DNA of 64,000 nucleotides from Helicobacter pylori (GTDB lineage Bacteria; Campylobacterota; Campylobacteria; Campylobacterales; Helicobacteraceae): NCBI RefSeq assembly GCF_016748675.1, contig NZ_CP051534.1, positions 930,001 to 994,000 of the forward strand, read 5' to 3'. Shown piece by piece: positions 24,835 to 36,100 of this stretch (position 1 is its first letter; each line of letters starts with the position of its first letter). The notes under the pieces were generated by a model. It saw only the letters and a program-made list of their open reading frames with translations, ran no database searches and was not told where the DNA came from. The position numbers and the translations under genes were made by a program.

Positions 24835-27800
24835 CTACTTTAAATAGTCTTGTAAGGCTAACAACTCGTCTTTTTGAGAGCTTTCTTCTAACGCTAAAAG
24901 TAAGACTTCTATCGCGCTTAAAGTCGTGAAATAACTCACATGGTTTTTAAGCACAGAAGCGCGAATGAGTTTGGCGTCATCTTGAGATTTGTGATCGCTA
25001 GTGTTGATAGCCATGCTGATTTCCCCATTCATCATCAAATCCATGATATTGGGACGGCCCTCAGAGATTTTAAGCACTTTTAAAGACTCCACCCCGGCTT
25101 TTTCCAAAGCCTTATGCGTGCCTTCTGTGGCGCACAATTCAAAGCCTAACTGAACCAATCGTTTCATTAAAACGCACGCTTCTTCTTTATCCTTATCTTT
25201 AATAGAAACAAAAATAAGCCCCTTGTTTTTAATGGGGTTAAAGCAAGCCGTTTGAGCCTTGAAAAATGCAAGCCCTAAAGATTTAGCAATCCCCATCACT
25301 TCGCCGGTGCTTTTCATCTCAGGCCCTAAAATCAAATCCGATCCATAAAGTTTATTAAAAGGGAAAACCGCTTCTTTTAAAGCCACAAAATGGGGCATTT
25401 TAGGCTTATAAACGCCATTAGAATACTCTACGATATTTTTTTTATCATAAAACTTCAAGGCTTCTTTCAAATCTTCTAACACCATAACCCTAGTCGCCAC
25501 TTTGGCTAAAGGAACGCCTAAAGCTTTGCTTAAAAAAGGCACGGTTCTGCTGGCTCTGGGATTGACTTCAATCAAATACAGCGAATTTTCATAAACAGCA
25601 AATTGGATATTCAATAGCCCTACTACGCCTAGATGCAGAGCGATTTTCGTGCTCACCCGCTCAATTTCATCTAAAATTTCAGGGTTTAGAGTGGAAGGGA
25701 TAAAACATGCAGAGTCGCCTGAATGGATACCGGCTTCTTCAATATGCTGTAAAATGCCGGCAATATAGACCTCTTTTTTATCGCAAATAACATCCACATC
25801 TAATTCCACTGCTTTTTCTAAAAACTTATCAATGAGGAGCGGATTTTTAGGGCTAATCTCCAAAGAATGCGTAACGCTTTCTAAATAATGGTGCAATTCT
25901 TCAATATTTTCTAAAATTTGCATGTGTTGGCCGCCTAGCACATAACTAGGGCGCACAATGATAGGGAAACCAATCACATTAGCGATACTATAAGCTTCAT
26001 CAACGCTTTTAGCCATGCCGTTTTTGGGCTGCTTAATGTCAAGCTCTTTTAAAAAGAGGGAAAATTTTTCCCTGTCTTCTGCAATATCAATCACCTTAAA
26101 AGGCGTGCCAATAATGGGGGCTTGCATTTTAGCTAGATCTTTAGCGAGTTTTAAAGGGGTTTGTCCCCCAAAATGCACGATAATGCCATCCACTCGCTCC
26201 CTTTGAATGATGCTTTTCACGCACTCAAAATGAATGGGTTCAAAATAGAGCGTATCGCTTGTATCGTAATCCGTGCTTACGGTTTCTGGATTGCAATTGA
26301 GCATGACGCTTTTAATGTTTAAATCTTTTAAAGCAAAGCTCGCATGCACGCAACAATAATCAAATTCAATGCCTTGACCGATGCGATTAGGCCCAGAGCC
26401 TATGATTAGGATTTTCTTTTCTTGTTTTTCTTGTTTGTTTTCAATAGGGGGCAAAGGATTAGGGGCATAGGTGGAATACAAATAAGGCGTGAGCGATAAA
26501 AACTCCGCCGCGCAAGTGTCCACTTCTTCAAAATTGGGCGCGATTTGTAAATTAGATCTAGCTAATTCCACTTCAAAAGGACTCACCTCTAAATTTTCAT
26601 TTTCTTTGATTTTAGCGGCAATCCTGGCATCGCTAAAGCCTAAATTTTTAAGCCCTCTTAATTTTTTGGCGTCCGTTAAAACGCTAGAATTGATGCTTTC
26701 TTCTGCTTTGACTAGCTTTTGGATTTGAGATAAAAACCACCTGTCAATCTGGCATAATTCAAACACTTCATCAACACAAACGCCAAGCCTGAACGCATCA
26801 GCGATATAGAGCAAGCGCTTGAAATTCGGCCGGCGGATTTCCTTTTTTATCATTTCTAAATCTTTGCTTAACGATTCAAACCCTAGCCAATTGTTTTCCA
26901 AAGAGCATAACGCTTTTTGTAGGGCTTCTAAGAAATTCCCCCCTATCGCCATCACTTCACCAATGCTTTTCATAGAAGTCCCTAAAGTGCTAGAAACACC
27001 GGCAAATTTTTCAAACGCAAAGCGAGGGATTTTCACCACGATATAATCTAAACTAGGCTCAAAACTCGCCGGGGTGTTGGTAATATCGTTTTGGATTTCA
27101 TCTAAGCTAAAACCCACCGCAAGCATGGTGGCCACTTTTGCAATGGGAAACCCGGTCGCTTTTGAAGCTAATGCGGAGCTGCGGCTCACTCGTGGGTTCA
27201 TTTCAATCACGACCATTCTTAAAGTCTCTGGGTGGATAGCAAACTGCACGTTACTCCCGCCCGTATCCACACCGATTTCTCTTAAAATCGCAAAGCTCGC
27301 ATCGCGCATGCGTTGGTATTCTTTATCGGTTAAGGTTAAGCTTGGAGCGATGGTGATGCTATCGCCGGTATGAACGCCCATGGGATCAATGTTTTCAATA
27401 CAGCACACAATGATGCAATTGTCCTTGCTGTCTCGTATGACTTCCATTTCGTATTCTTTCCACCCCAATAAGGACTCTTCAATCAAAATTTCATTAATGG
27501 GCGAAGCGTCTAGGGCGTTTTTAGCCAATTCTTGAAACTCTTCAATATTGTAAGCGACCCCACTCCCTCCCCCAGCTAGCGTGAAACTCGCTCTAATAAT
27601 GGCTGGAAAGCCAATTTCACTAATGGCTTCTAGGGCTTCTAACTCGCTATAAGCGTAACGCCCTTTGGGTAAATCCATCCCGATTTTTAACATCGCTTCT
27701 TTGAAAGCCTGCCTATCTTCGCCTTTTTTAATCGCTTCAATCTTAGCCCCTAAAAGCTCCACGCCTTCTAACATGCCCTTTTGGTGCATTTGCATGACCG

Positions 27801-28092
27801 CATTCAAAGCGGTTTGCCCGCCCATTGTGGGTAAAATAGCGTCAATCTTTTCCTTTTTGATGATAGCGGCGATATTTTCTGGGGTGATGGGTTGGATATA
27901 AGTTTGATGAGAAAATTCAGGATCAGTCATCACGGTGGCTGGGTTAGAATTGATTAAAATCACTCTATAACCTAAAGATTTTAAGGTTTTACAACTTTGA
28001 GTCCCTGAGTAGTCAAACTCACAAGCTTGCCCGATCACAATAGGGCCTGAGCCTATCAGTAGAATGTTAGAAATATCGGTGCGTTTAGGCAT
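24835..28092 (-). CDS. carB: CarB, carbamoyl-phosphate synthase large subunit
   Basis: A 1085-residue enzyme with two ATP-grasp halves. Each starts with the conserved loop: [21 protein letters not shown] at the N-terminus and [19 protein letters not shown] at about residue 560. The glycine-rich ATP-grasp segments [15 protein letters not shown] (about 170) and [13 protein letters not shown] (about 715) are intact, and the C-terminal allosteric MGS-like domain ends the protein. It makes carbamoyl phosphate from glutamine-derived ammonia for arginine and pyrimidine synthesis. The small subunit gene carA is not adjacent. Length is normal. The Sua5-like gene follows without a gap. ATG is preceded by TAAGGATTAGTT. 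Confidence 0.97.
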   Translation of the reverse strand: MPKRTDISNILLIGSGPIVIGQACEFDYSGTQSCKTLKSLGYRVILINSNPATVMTDPEFSHQTYIQPITPENIAAIIKKEKIDAILPTMGGQTALNAVMQMHQKGMLEGVELLGAKIEAIKKGEDRQAFKEAMLKIGMDLPKGRYAYSELEALEAISEIGFPAIIRASFTLAGGGSGVAYNIEEFQELAKNALDASPINEILIEESLLGWKEYEMEVIRDSKDNCIIVCCIENIDPMGVHTGDSITIAPSLTLTDKEYQRMRDASFAILREIGVDTGGSNVQFAIHPETLRMVVIEMNPRVSRSSALASKATGFPIAKVATMLAVGFSLDEIQNDITNTPASFEPSLDYIVVKIPRFAFEKFAGVSSTLGTSMKSIGEVMAIGGNFLEALQKALCSLENNWLGFESLSKDLEMIKKEIRRPNFKRLLYIADAFRLGVCVDEVFELCQIDRWFLSQIQKLVKAEESINSSVLTDAKKLRGLKNLGFSDARIAAKIKENENLEVSPFEVELARSNLQIAPNFEEVDTCAAEFLSLTPYLYSTYAPNPLPPIENKQEKQEKKILIIGSGPNRIGQGIEFDYCCVHASFALKDLNIKSVMLNCNPETVSTDYDTSDTLYFEPIHFECVKSIIQRERVDGIIVHFGGQTPLKLAKDLAKMQAPIIGTPFKVIDIAEDREKFSLFLKELDIKQPKNGMAKSVDEAYSIANVIGFPIIVRPSYVLGGQHMQILENIEELHHYLESVTHSLEISPKNPLLIDKFLEKAVELDVDVICDKKEVYIAGILQHIEEAGIHSGDSACFIPSTLNPEILDEIERVSTKIALHLGVVGLLNIQFAVYENSLYLIEVNPRASRTVPFLSKALGVPLAKVATRVMVLEDLKEALKFYDKKNIVEYSNGVYKPKMPHFVALKEAVFPFNKLYGSDLILGPEMKSTGEVMGIAKSLGLAFFKAQTACFNPIKNKGLIFVSIKDKDKEEACVLMKRLVQLGFELCATEGTHKALEKAGVESLKVLKISEGRPNIMDLMMNGEISMAINTSDHKSQDDAKLIRASVLKNHVSYFTTLSAIEVLLLALEESSQKDELLALQDYLK

Positions 28093-28190
28093 AACTAATC
28101 CTTAAAGAAAGAATATAAACGAAGCGTTATCAATATTTTAGAATATTTTTTATTAGGTTTTTGCGTGGCGTCCCCCCCTATTTTTTCAAA

Positions 28191-28883
28191 CTATTTATCC
28201 CTGTCTGAAAAAATACCAATGATTTGCAAGATAGAAATGAAGACATTCAAAAAGTCTAAATACAAGTCCACCGCCGCATCAATGGGGCTATCATACATGC
28301 CTTTAACGATGTTTTGGGTGTCATAAGCGATGTAAAGACTGAATAAAATCGCACTCGCTCCCGCAATGACAACCTGGAACATGGGGCTACCCAAAAACAA
28401 GTTAATGAGCGAACACACCAGCACCACAATCAAAGCGATAAAGAGCATTTTACCCATGTTCGCTAAGTCGTTTTTAGTTTTAAGGGCATACACGCTCATC
28501 AAACCAAAGACAATAGTTGTCATGCCCAAAGCCTGCCAAATCGCTCCTAAACCAGCTTTTACAATCACCATACCCAATAAAGGCACCAAAGTAACCCCTG
28601 ATAATGAAGTGAAAGCAAACAGCATGAACAAATTCAATCCGGGTTTAGATTTAGAAAACATCAAACCAAAAAGCGCCGCAATTTCAGCGATAAAAAACAC
28701 CCATTTATACTGCACTACAGCTTGAAAATTCATTAAACCTAGTAACGCTCCGATAGTCGCTAGTAACAAACTACCCGCAAAGAACTTGTAAGTCGTTTTA
28801 ACAAAACTTACTAGCTCGCTTTCACGCAATAAAGAATCTTCTGCATACGCATTACGAGAATTAGCTCTGTCATACAATGCCAT
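28191..28883 (-). CDS. Bax inhibitor-1 (YccA/BI-1) family membrane protein
   Basis: A 230-residue protein with about seven hydrophobic helices, beginning after a charged N-terminus of 30 residues (MALYDRANSRNAYAEDSLLR). The BI-1/TMBIM signature lies in the fifth to seventh helices (LFSLYIAYDTQNIVKGMYDSP), followed by the acidic AAVDLYLDFLNVFISILQIIG. Members are pH-sensitive calcium leak channels, and in bacteria some modulate FtsH proteolysis; which applies here is unknown. It stands alone between carB and gapA, with about 100 bases on each side. ATG follows AAGGAGTAAAAC. Confidence 0.9.
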   Translation of the reverse strand: MALYDRANSRNAYAEDSLLRESELVSFVKTTYKFFAGSLLLATIGALLGLMNFQAVVQYKWVFFIAEIAALFGLMFSKSKPGLNLFMLFAFTSLSGVTLVPLLGMVIVKAGLGAIWQALGMTTIVFGLMSVYALKTKNDLANMGKMLFIALIVVLVCSLINLFLGSPMFQVVIAGASAILFSLYIAYDTQNIVKGMYDSPIDAAVDLYLDFLNVFISILQIIGIFSDRDK

Positions 28884-29026
28884 GTTTTACTCCTTGAATT
28901 CAACTCAATAAATAATTTTAATTAACCCTACAGCTAGGTTCAATATAATAGCGCAAAATGTAGTAAAATACCAAACAAAACCCCATAAAATTGAAACTGA
29001 AGTCTGAAAATAGGATAATAGTTACG

Positions 29027-30025
29027 ATGAAAATTTTTATCAATGGATTTGGCCGCATTGGGAGATGCGTTTTAAGAGCAATCTTAGAGCGTAGCGATAC
29101 AAACTCTCATTTAGAAGTGGTAGGCATCAATGACCCTGCTAATTGGGAAATCCTGGCTTATCTTTTAGAGCATGACAGCGCGCATGGGCTGCTTTTTAAA
29201 GAAGTGCGTTACTCTAATCATAAGCTTATTATCGGCTCGTTAGAGATCCCTGTTTTTAATAGTATCAAAGACTTGAAAGGCGTGGATGTTATCCTAGAGT
29301 GTTCAGGGAAGTTTTTAGAGCCTGAAACGCTAGAAAATTACCTTTTGCTTGGGGCTAAAAAGGTTCTGTTATCCGCTCCCTTTATGGGCGAATACGATGA
29401 AAAACAATACCCTACTTTGGTGTATGGGGTCAATCATTCTCTTTATCAAAACCAAGCCATTGTTTCTAACGCCTCTTGCACGACTAACGCTATCGCGCCC
29501 ATTTGCGCGATTTTAGATAAAGCTTTTGGCATTAAAGAAGGCATGCTAACGACTATTCATAGCTATACAAGCGATCAAAAACTCATTGATTTGGCCCACC
29601 CTTTGGATAAACGGCGCTCCAGAGCGGCCGCAAGCAACATTATCCCCACCACCACTAAAGCCGCTCTAGCCTTGCATAAAGTGTTACCCAATCTCAAAAA
29701 CAAAATGCATGGGCATAGCGTGAGGGTGCCTAGCCTTGATGTGTCCATGATAGATTTGAGTTTGTTTTTAGAAAAAAAGGACTTTAAAGATCCGATCAAT
29801 GAATTATTGATTGAAGCTTCCAAAGGGGCTTTAAAAGGCGTGTTAGAAATAGATTTGAAAGAAAGGGTAAGTTCTGATTTCATTTCCAATCCCAATAGTG
29901 TCATAATCGCGCCCGATTTGACTTTCACGCTAGAGAATATGGTCAAAATCATGGGGTGGTATGATAACGAATGGGGGTATTCTAATCGTTTGGTGGATAT
30001 GGCGCAGTTTATGTATCATTATTAA
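29027..30025 (+). CDS. gapA: Glyceraldehyde-3-phosphate dehydrogenase, GapA
   Basis: A 332-residue glycolytic/gluconeogenic enzyme. NAD-binding Rossmann: [19 protein letters not shown] (residues 1-19). Active-site cysteine in [13 protein letters not shown] (about residue 151-163). Conserved C-terminal [15 protein letters not shown] (about 312-326). I chose the ATG at 29027 over the TTG at 28991, since family proteins start at [13 protein letters not shown]; the 12 extra residues would be unusual. H. pylori has two such genes; this is the one between the BI-1 gene and the VacA-like autotransporter. No truncation is visible. Confidence 0.95.
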   Translation: MKIFINGFGRIGRCVLRAILERSDTNSHLEVVGINDPANWEILAYLLEHDSAHGLLFKEVRYSNHKLIIGSLEIPVFNSIKDLKGVDVILECSGKFLEPETLENYLLLGAKKVLLSAPFMGEYDEKQYPTLVYGVNHSLYQNQAIVSNASCTTNAIAPICAILDKAFGIKEGMLTTIHSYTSDQKLIDLAHPLDKRRSRAAASNIIPTTTKAALALHKVLPNLKNKMHGHSVRVPSLDVSMIDLSLFLEKKDFKDPINELLIEASKGALKGVLEIDLKERVSSDFISNPNSVIIAPDLTFTLENMVKIMGWYDNEWGYSNRLVDMAQFMYHY

Positions 30026-30043
30026 GTCATTTTGCGAATCTTT

Positions 30044-30073
30044 TTGAGTTTGTTTAACATCAAATTGTATAAT
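30044..30073 (+). promoter_or_regulatory. Promoter of the VacA-like autotransporter gene
   Basis: TTGAGT (30044-30049) and TATAAT (30068-30073) are separated by 18 bases. The ATG at 30106 lies 32 bases past the -10 box, with a weak GGAGTTTTAA before it. Confidence 0.6.
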
Positions 30074-30105
30074 GTGGGATTTAATGAAAACGATTGGAGT
30101 TTTAA

Positions 30106-33100
30106 ATGGCGTTTAAAAAGGCCAGATTGATTTCTAAGTTTATTTCAAAGGGATCTTTCAAATTGAATAAGATCTCAAAGAAAATTTTCAAATTGAATCA
30201 AATCTTAAAGCGTGAAAAGCCCTTAAAATGCCATAAAAAAGCTTTAAAACCTATTAAAAAGCTCTCTAATCGCAGCAAATCTTTTTTAAAAGCTTCGGTT
30301 TTATTGATAGGAGCGTTAGGGGGATTATCCCACCTAAGGGCTAACGAATGCCGTTATTGGTCATGGTCGTCTTGGGGTTATCATGACAATATTGAGAGCG
30401 GTCCTAATTCGCCCACGCACAACTCCTATTGCCTTTTTAGTAGCGCTCAAGGCTCTGGGACTTATTATTTAAACACTCTTACCACTTATAGCGCTGGTGG
30501 GGCTAGTTTCACGCAAAAATTCAATGGCGGCACGCTTAATGTGGGAGGGAATATCCGCTTTGGAGGCACAGGTATTAATGGAGGCGATGTAGGCTATATC
30601 ACAGGCACTTATGACGCTCAAACGATTAATTTTAATTCTAGCCATATCACAACCGGAAACTCCTATTCTGATGGTGGTGGGGCCACGCTCAATTTCAATG
30701 CGACTAATAACCTCACTATCAATCAAGCGAGTTTTGATAATAACGATGCAGGGACGCAACACTCTTACATGAATTTTAAAGGCTCTAATATCAAGGTCAG
30801 TGGCTCTAGCTTTAAAGATGACACTGATGGGGGCTTTAATTTCAGCGGTAATAGTAATAACAGCACCATCTCCTTTAATCAAACGGACTTCAATCAAGGC
30901 ACTTATCATTTTAGTAACAGCACAAGTTCAAGCTTTGATAATAGTAGTTTCAATCAAGGGAGTTATCACTTTAATAGCACCCAATCCACTTTTGAAAACA
31001 GCAATTTCAATCAAGGCACTTATAATTTTAATGACAATACTAGCTTTAATAACGACACCTTCAATCAAGGCACTTATAATTTTAATACCAGCAAGGTGAG
31101 TTTTTCAGGCATTAACACTTTAAATTCAAGTTCGCCTTTTGCCAGCCTTAAAGGCAGTGTGTCTTTTGGTTCTGATGCGATTTTTAACCTCAATCAAACC
31201 CTTAATAGCAATCAAACCTATGACATTCTCACCACAAACGGGGCGATCCAATATGGGGTTTATCAAAGCTATTTGTGGGATCTAATCAACTATAAGGGCG
31301 ATAAAGCCATTAGCCATGTTGGAGTGGGCAATAACACTTATGATGTAACCTTTGATATTAATGGGCAAGATGAAACCTTACAAGAAACCTTTAACAAACA
31401 ATCCATCATTACCCAATTTTTAGGAGACGATTTACAACAACAAGCCCAAAAAACCTACCAAGAGGATCTCACTCATTCCCAAAACTCTTTGAATAATGTT
31501 ACTAGCGACAACACGATCGCAAATAACGATACAAGCTACACTCAAAGCAAAAATACTACTGTCGCTACAGACGCTCAGAATTTAGAAAACACCAACCAAA
31601 AAATCCAACAAGACGAACAAGCGTTAGAAAAAGATTTAGCTCAAATCAAACAATTAGCCAACTCCACCACAGGCTTTAATGAACAAGCTTTCAATCAAGC
31701 TCAAAAACAAGAACAACAAGATGAACAAACCTTACAAAACGATGAAAAGACTTTTAATAACGAGCAAGATAGTTTAAATAAAGCGATACAACAAGCGCAA
31801 GCCCAACAACAAAAACAAGAACAAGCTCAAGCCCAAAAAACCTATCAAGAGGATGTAACCAACTCCCAAACTGCTTTAAATAACGCTACTAGTGATAATA
31901 AGATCGCAAATAGCGATACAGACTACACTAAAAGCAGTAATCCTACTATCAATAAAGACGCTCAGAATTTAGAAAACACTAACCAACAAATCGCTCAAGA
32001 TGAACAAGCGTTAGAACAAGATTTAGACAAGCTCAAACAATTAGCCAACTCCACCACAGGCTTTAACGAGCAAGCTTTCAATCAAGCGCAAAGCAAAGAG
32101 CAACAAGATGAACAAACCTTACAAAATGATGAAAACGCTTTTAACGCTGAGCAAGAGGGATTAGAACAAGCGATAGCTAACGCTAAGCCTACAAGCCCCA
32201 CACCAAGCCATGCACCCACTCCTACAAAACACACAGTGCAAAACACTCCCCCTAATAAAGTTTCACCCACACCCCCTACTCAAAATTTACCCACAACGAA
32301 TGTGTGGAATGGGGTCTATAACCTCCAAAATCAAACTTACTCAAACAAAGGCATTTATTATATCGATCCTAACCTTTCAGGACAGAGCGGTCAAAGCGCC
32401 AACACGCTCAGCACTTATACAGCTAATTTGTTTGGAAGGAGTTTTGGCGTTAATATCCAAAATGGCACTTTGATCATAGGGAACAATACAGAGAGCGTGA
32501 ATGATAACGGCTTGATTTGGATAGGGCATGGAGGCTTTGGCTATATCACGGGAACTTTTAGTGCGGCTAACATTTACTTGACCAATAATTTTAAAACCGG
32601 TGAAGGCGTTTCAAATTCAGATGGTGGGGGAGCGAACATTACCTTTAAAGCAAGCGATAACATCACTATGGATGGCTTGAATTATAATGACGCTGAAACC
32701 GTTACTAAAATGATTCAAACGGGGGCTAGTCAGCATTCCTATGCCGCTTTTGACGCTACCAATAATATCAGTGTAACCAATTCTAGTTTTAGCGATATGA
32801 CTTGGGGGAAATTCAGTTTTAGCGCTAAAAATATTTCGTTTTCTAACGCTTCGTTCAGCGGCTTTACAAACCCTGGAGGATCAAGTGTTATTAGTGCTAA
32901 CGCTACTAATTCTTTAAGCTTTATCAATTCTCGTTTGAATGGTGGGGCAGTTTATAATTTGCAGGCTAATAACCTTATTTTCAATAACACGCAAGCGGTT
33001 TTTAATGTTTTGTATTCTAGGGGGACAAGCAATTTTAACGCTACGACACAGCTTTTAGGCAACACGAGTTTCACGCTTAGCTCTCAAAGTTTGTTGAATT

Positions 33101-36100
33101 TTAATGGCGATACAACCTTGCAAAACAACGCCAATATCACGCTTGGCAATAAAAGTCAAGCCGCTTTTAAAAATTCTTTAACGCTTGATAATAATTCTAA
33201 TTTAAGTTTAGACAATCAAAGCGTTTTGAATGCGAATAACACAAGCGCTTTTAACAATCAAGCGAGTCTCAATATTTATAACGGGAGTCAAGCGACCTTT
33301 AGTAGCCTCTTTTTTAATGGCGGGACACTCAGTCTTAACGCTAGCAGTAAGCTCAACGCTTCTAGCGCTAGTTTTTCAAACAACACCACTATTAATTTAG
33401 ACGATAGCGTTTTATCGGCTAGTAACACAAGCTCTTTAAATGTTAATATCAATTTTCAAGGTGCAAGCCAAGCCAATTTTGGAGGCAACACGACTATTGA
33501 TACAGCAAGCTTTAATTTTGACAGCGCAAGTTCATTGAATTTTAACAACCTTACGGCTAATGGGGCGTTAAATTTTAATGGTTATGCACCCTCTTTAACT
33601 AAGGCTTTAATGAGCGTTAGCGGGCAGTTTGTTTTAGGGAATAATGGGGATATTAATTTATCTGACATCAATATTTTTGATAACATCACAAAATCTGTAA
33701 CCTACAACATCCTAAACGCTCAAAAAGGGATCACTGGCATTAGTGGGGCTAATGGCTATGAAAAAATCCTTTTTTATGGCATGAAAATCCAAAACGCTAC
33801 CTATAGCGATAATAACAACATTCAAACTTGGTCGTTTATAAACCCTCTCAATTCTTCTCAAATCATTCAAGAGAGCATTAAAAATGGGGATTTAACCATA
33901 GAAGTTTTAAATAACCCTAACTCGGCCTCTAACACTATTTTTAATATCGCTCCTGAGCTTTATAATTACCAAGCTTCTAAGCAAAATCCTACCGGTTATA
34001 GCTATGATTATAGCGACAATCAAGCAGGCACTTATTACTTGACAAGCAACATTAAAGGTCTTTTCACCCCTAAAGGCTCTCAAACGCCTCAAACCCCAGG
34101 CACTTATAGCCCGTTTAACCAGCCTTTGAATAGTTTGAATATCTACAATAAGGGTTTTTCTAATGAAAATTTAAAAACGCTTTTAGGGATTCTTTCTCAA
34201 AATTCCGCCACCTTAAAAGAAATGATTGAATCCAACCAATTAGACAATATCACTAACATCAATGAAGTGTTGCAACTCTTAGACAAGATTAAAATCACCC
34301 AAGTGCAAAAGCAAGCGCTCCTAGAAACGATCAACCATTTGACTGACAACATCAATCAAACCTTTAATAACGGGAATCTAATTATAGGCGCTACTCAAGA
34401 TAATGTTACAAACTCTACCAGCTCTATATGGTTTGGGGGCAATGGCTATAGCAGTCCTTGCGCGCTAGATAGCGCCACTTGTTCTTCTTTTAGAAACACT
34501 TACTTGGGGCAATTATTAGGCTCAACTTCCCCCTATTTAGGCTACATCAACGCTGATTTTAAAGCTAAAAGCATTTATATCACTGGAACGCTTGGAAGCG
34601 GTAACGCCTTTGAAAGCGGAGGGAGCGCGGATGTAACCTTTCAAAGCACTAATAACTTAGTGTTGAATAAAGCTAACATAGAAGCTCAAGCTACAGACAA
34701 TATCTTTAATCTTTTGGGCCCAAAAGGGATTAATGAAATCTTTAATCAAGGGAATTTAGCGAATGTCCTTAGTCAAGTGGCTATGGAAAAAATCAAGCAA
34801 GCCGGCGGTTTAGGAAACTTTATAGAAAACGCTCTAAGCCCTTTGAGTAAGGAATTACCCGCTAGTTTGCAAGATGAAACCTTAGGCCAACTTATAGGTC
34901 AAAATAACTTAGATAATTTATTGAATAATAGCGGAGTCATGAATGAAATCCAAAATATTATCAGTAAAAAACTAAGCATTTTTGGCAATTTTGTTACCCC
35001 ATCCATCATAGAAAACTACCTTGCTAAGCAGTCTTTAAAAAGCATGCTAGACGATAAAGGGCTTTTGAATTTCATCGGTGGGTATATAGACGCTTCTGAA
35101 TTAAGCTCTATTTTAAGCGTGGTTTTAAAAGATATTACTAATCCCCCTGCAAGCTTGCAAAAAGACATTGGTGTGGTAGCGAACGACTTGTTGAACGAGT
35201 TTTTAGGACAAGATGTGGTTAAAAAGCTAGAAAGTCAAGGTTTAGTGAGTAATATCATCAATAATATTATTTCTCAAGGCGGGTTGAGCGGCGTTTATAA
35301 TCAGGGTTTAGGGAGCGTGTTGCCGCCCTCTTTACAAAACGCACTCAAAGAAAACGATTTAGGCGCTCTTTTATCGCCTAGAGGCTTGCATGATTTTTGG
35401 CAAAAAGGGTATTTTAACTTTTTAAGCAATGGCTATGTTTTTGTCAATAACAGCTCTTTTAGCAACGCTACTGGGGGCAGTTTGAATTTTGTCGCCAACA
35501 AGTCTATTATCTTTAATGGCGATAATACGATTGACTTTAGCAAGTATCAAGGCGCATTGATTTTTGCTTCTAACGGTGTTTCTAATATCAATATCACCAC
35601 CCTAAACGCCACTAATGGCTTAAGCCTTAATGCGGGTTTGAATAACGTGAGCGTTCAAAAAGGAGAAATTTGTATCAATTTAGCCAATTGCCCCACAACC
35701 AAAAACAGCTCTTCTAGTTCTAGCGTAACCCCCACTAATGAGTCTTTAAGCGTGCGCGCTAACAATTTCACTTTCTTAGGCGCAATCGCTTCTAATGGGG
35801 CTATTGATTTGTCTCAAGTGAAAAATAATAGCGTTATAGGCACGCTCAATCTTAATGAAAATGCGACCTTGCAAGCCAATAATTTAACGATCACTAACGC
35901 TTTTAACAACGCCTCTAACTCTACAGCTAACATTAATGGTAATTTCACCTTAAACCAACAAGCGACTTTAAGCACTAACGCTAGTGGTTTGAATGTCATG
36001 GGGAATTTTAACAGCTATGGCGATTTGGTGTTTAATCTCAGCCATTCAGCTAGCCATGCCATTATCAACGCTCAAGGCAATGCGACAGTCATGGCTAATG

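Noticed and set aside
30469..30909. 146-codon minus-strand frame
   Set aside because: Shadow of the autotransporter; biased composition, no start signal.
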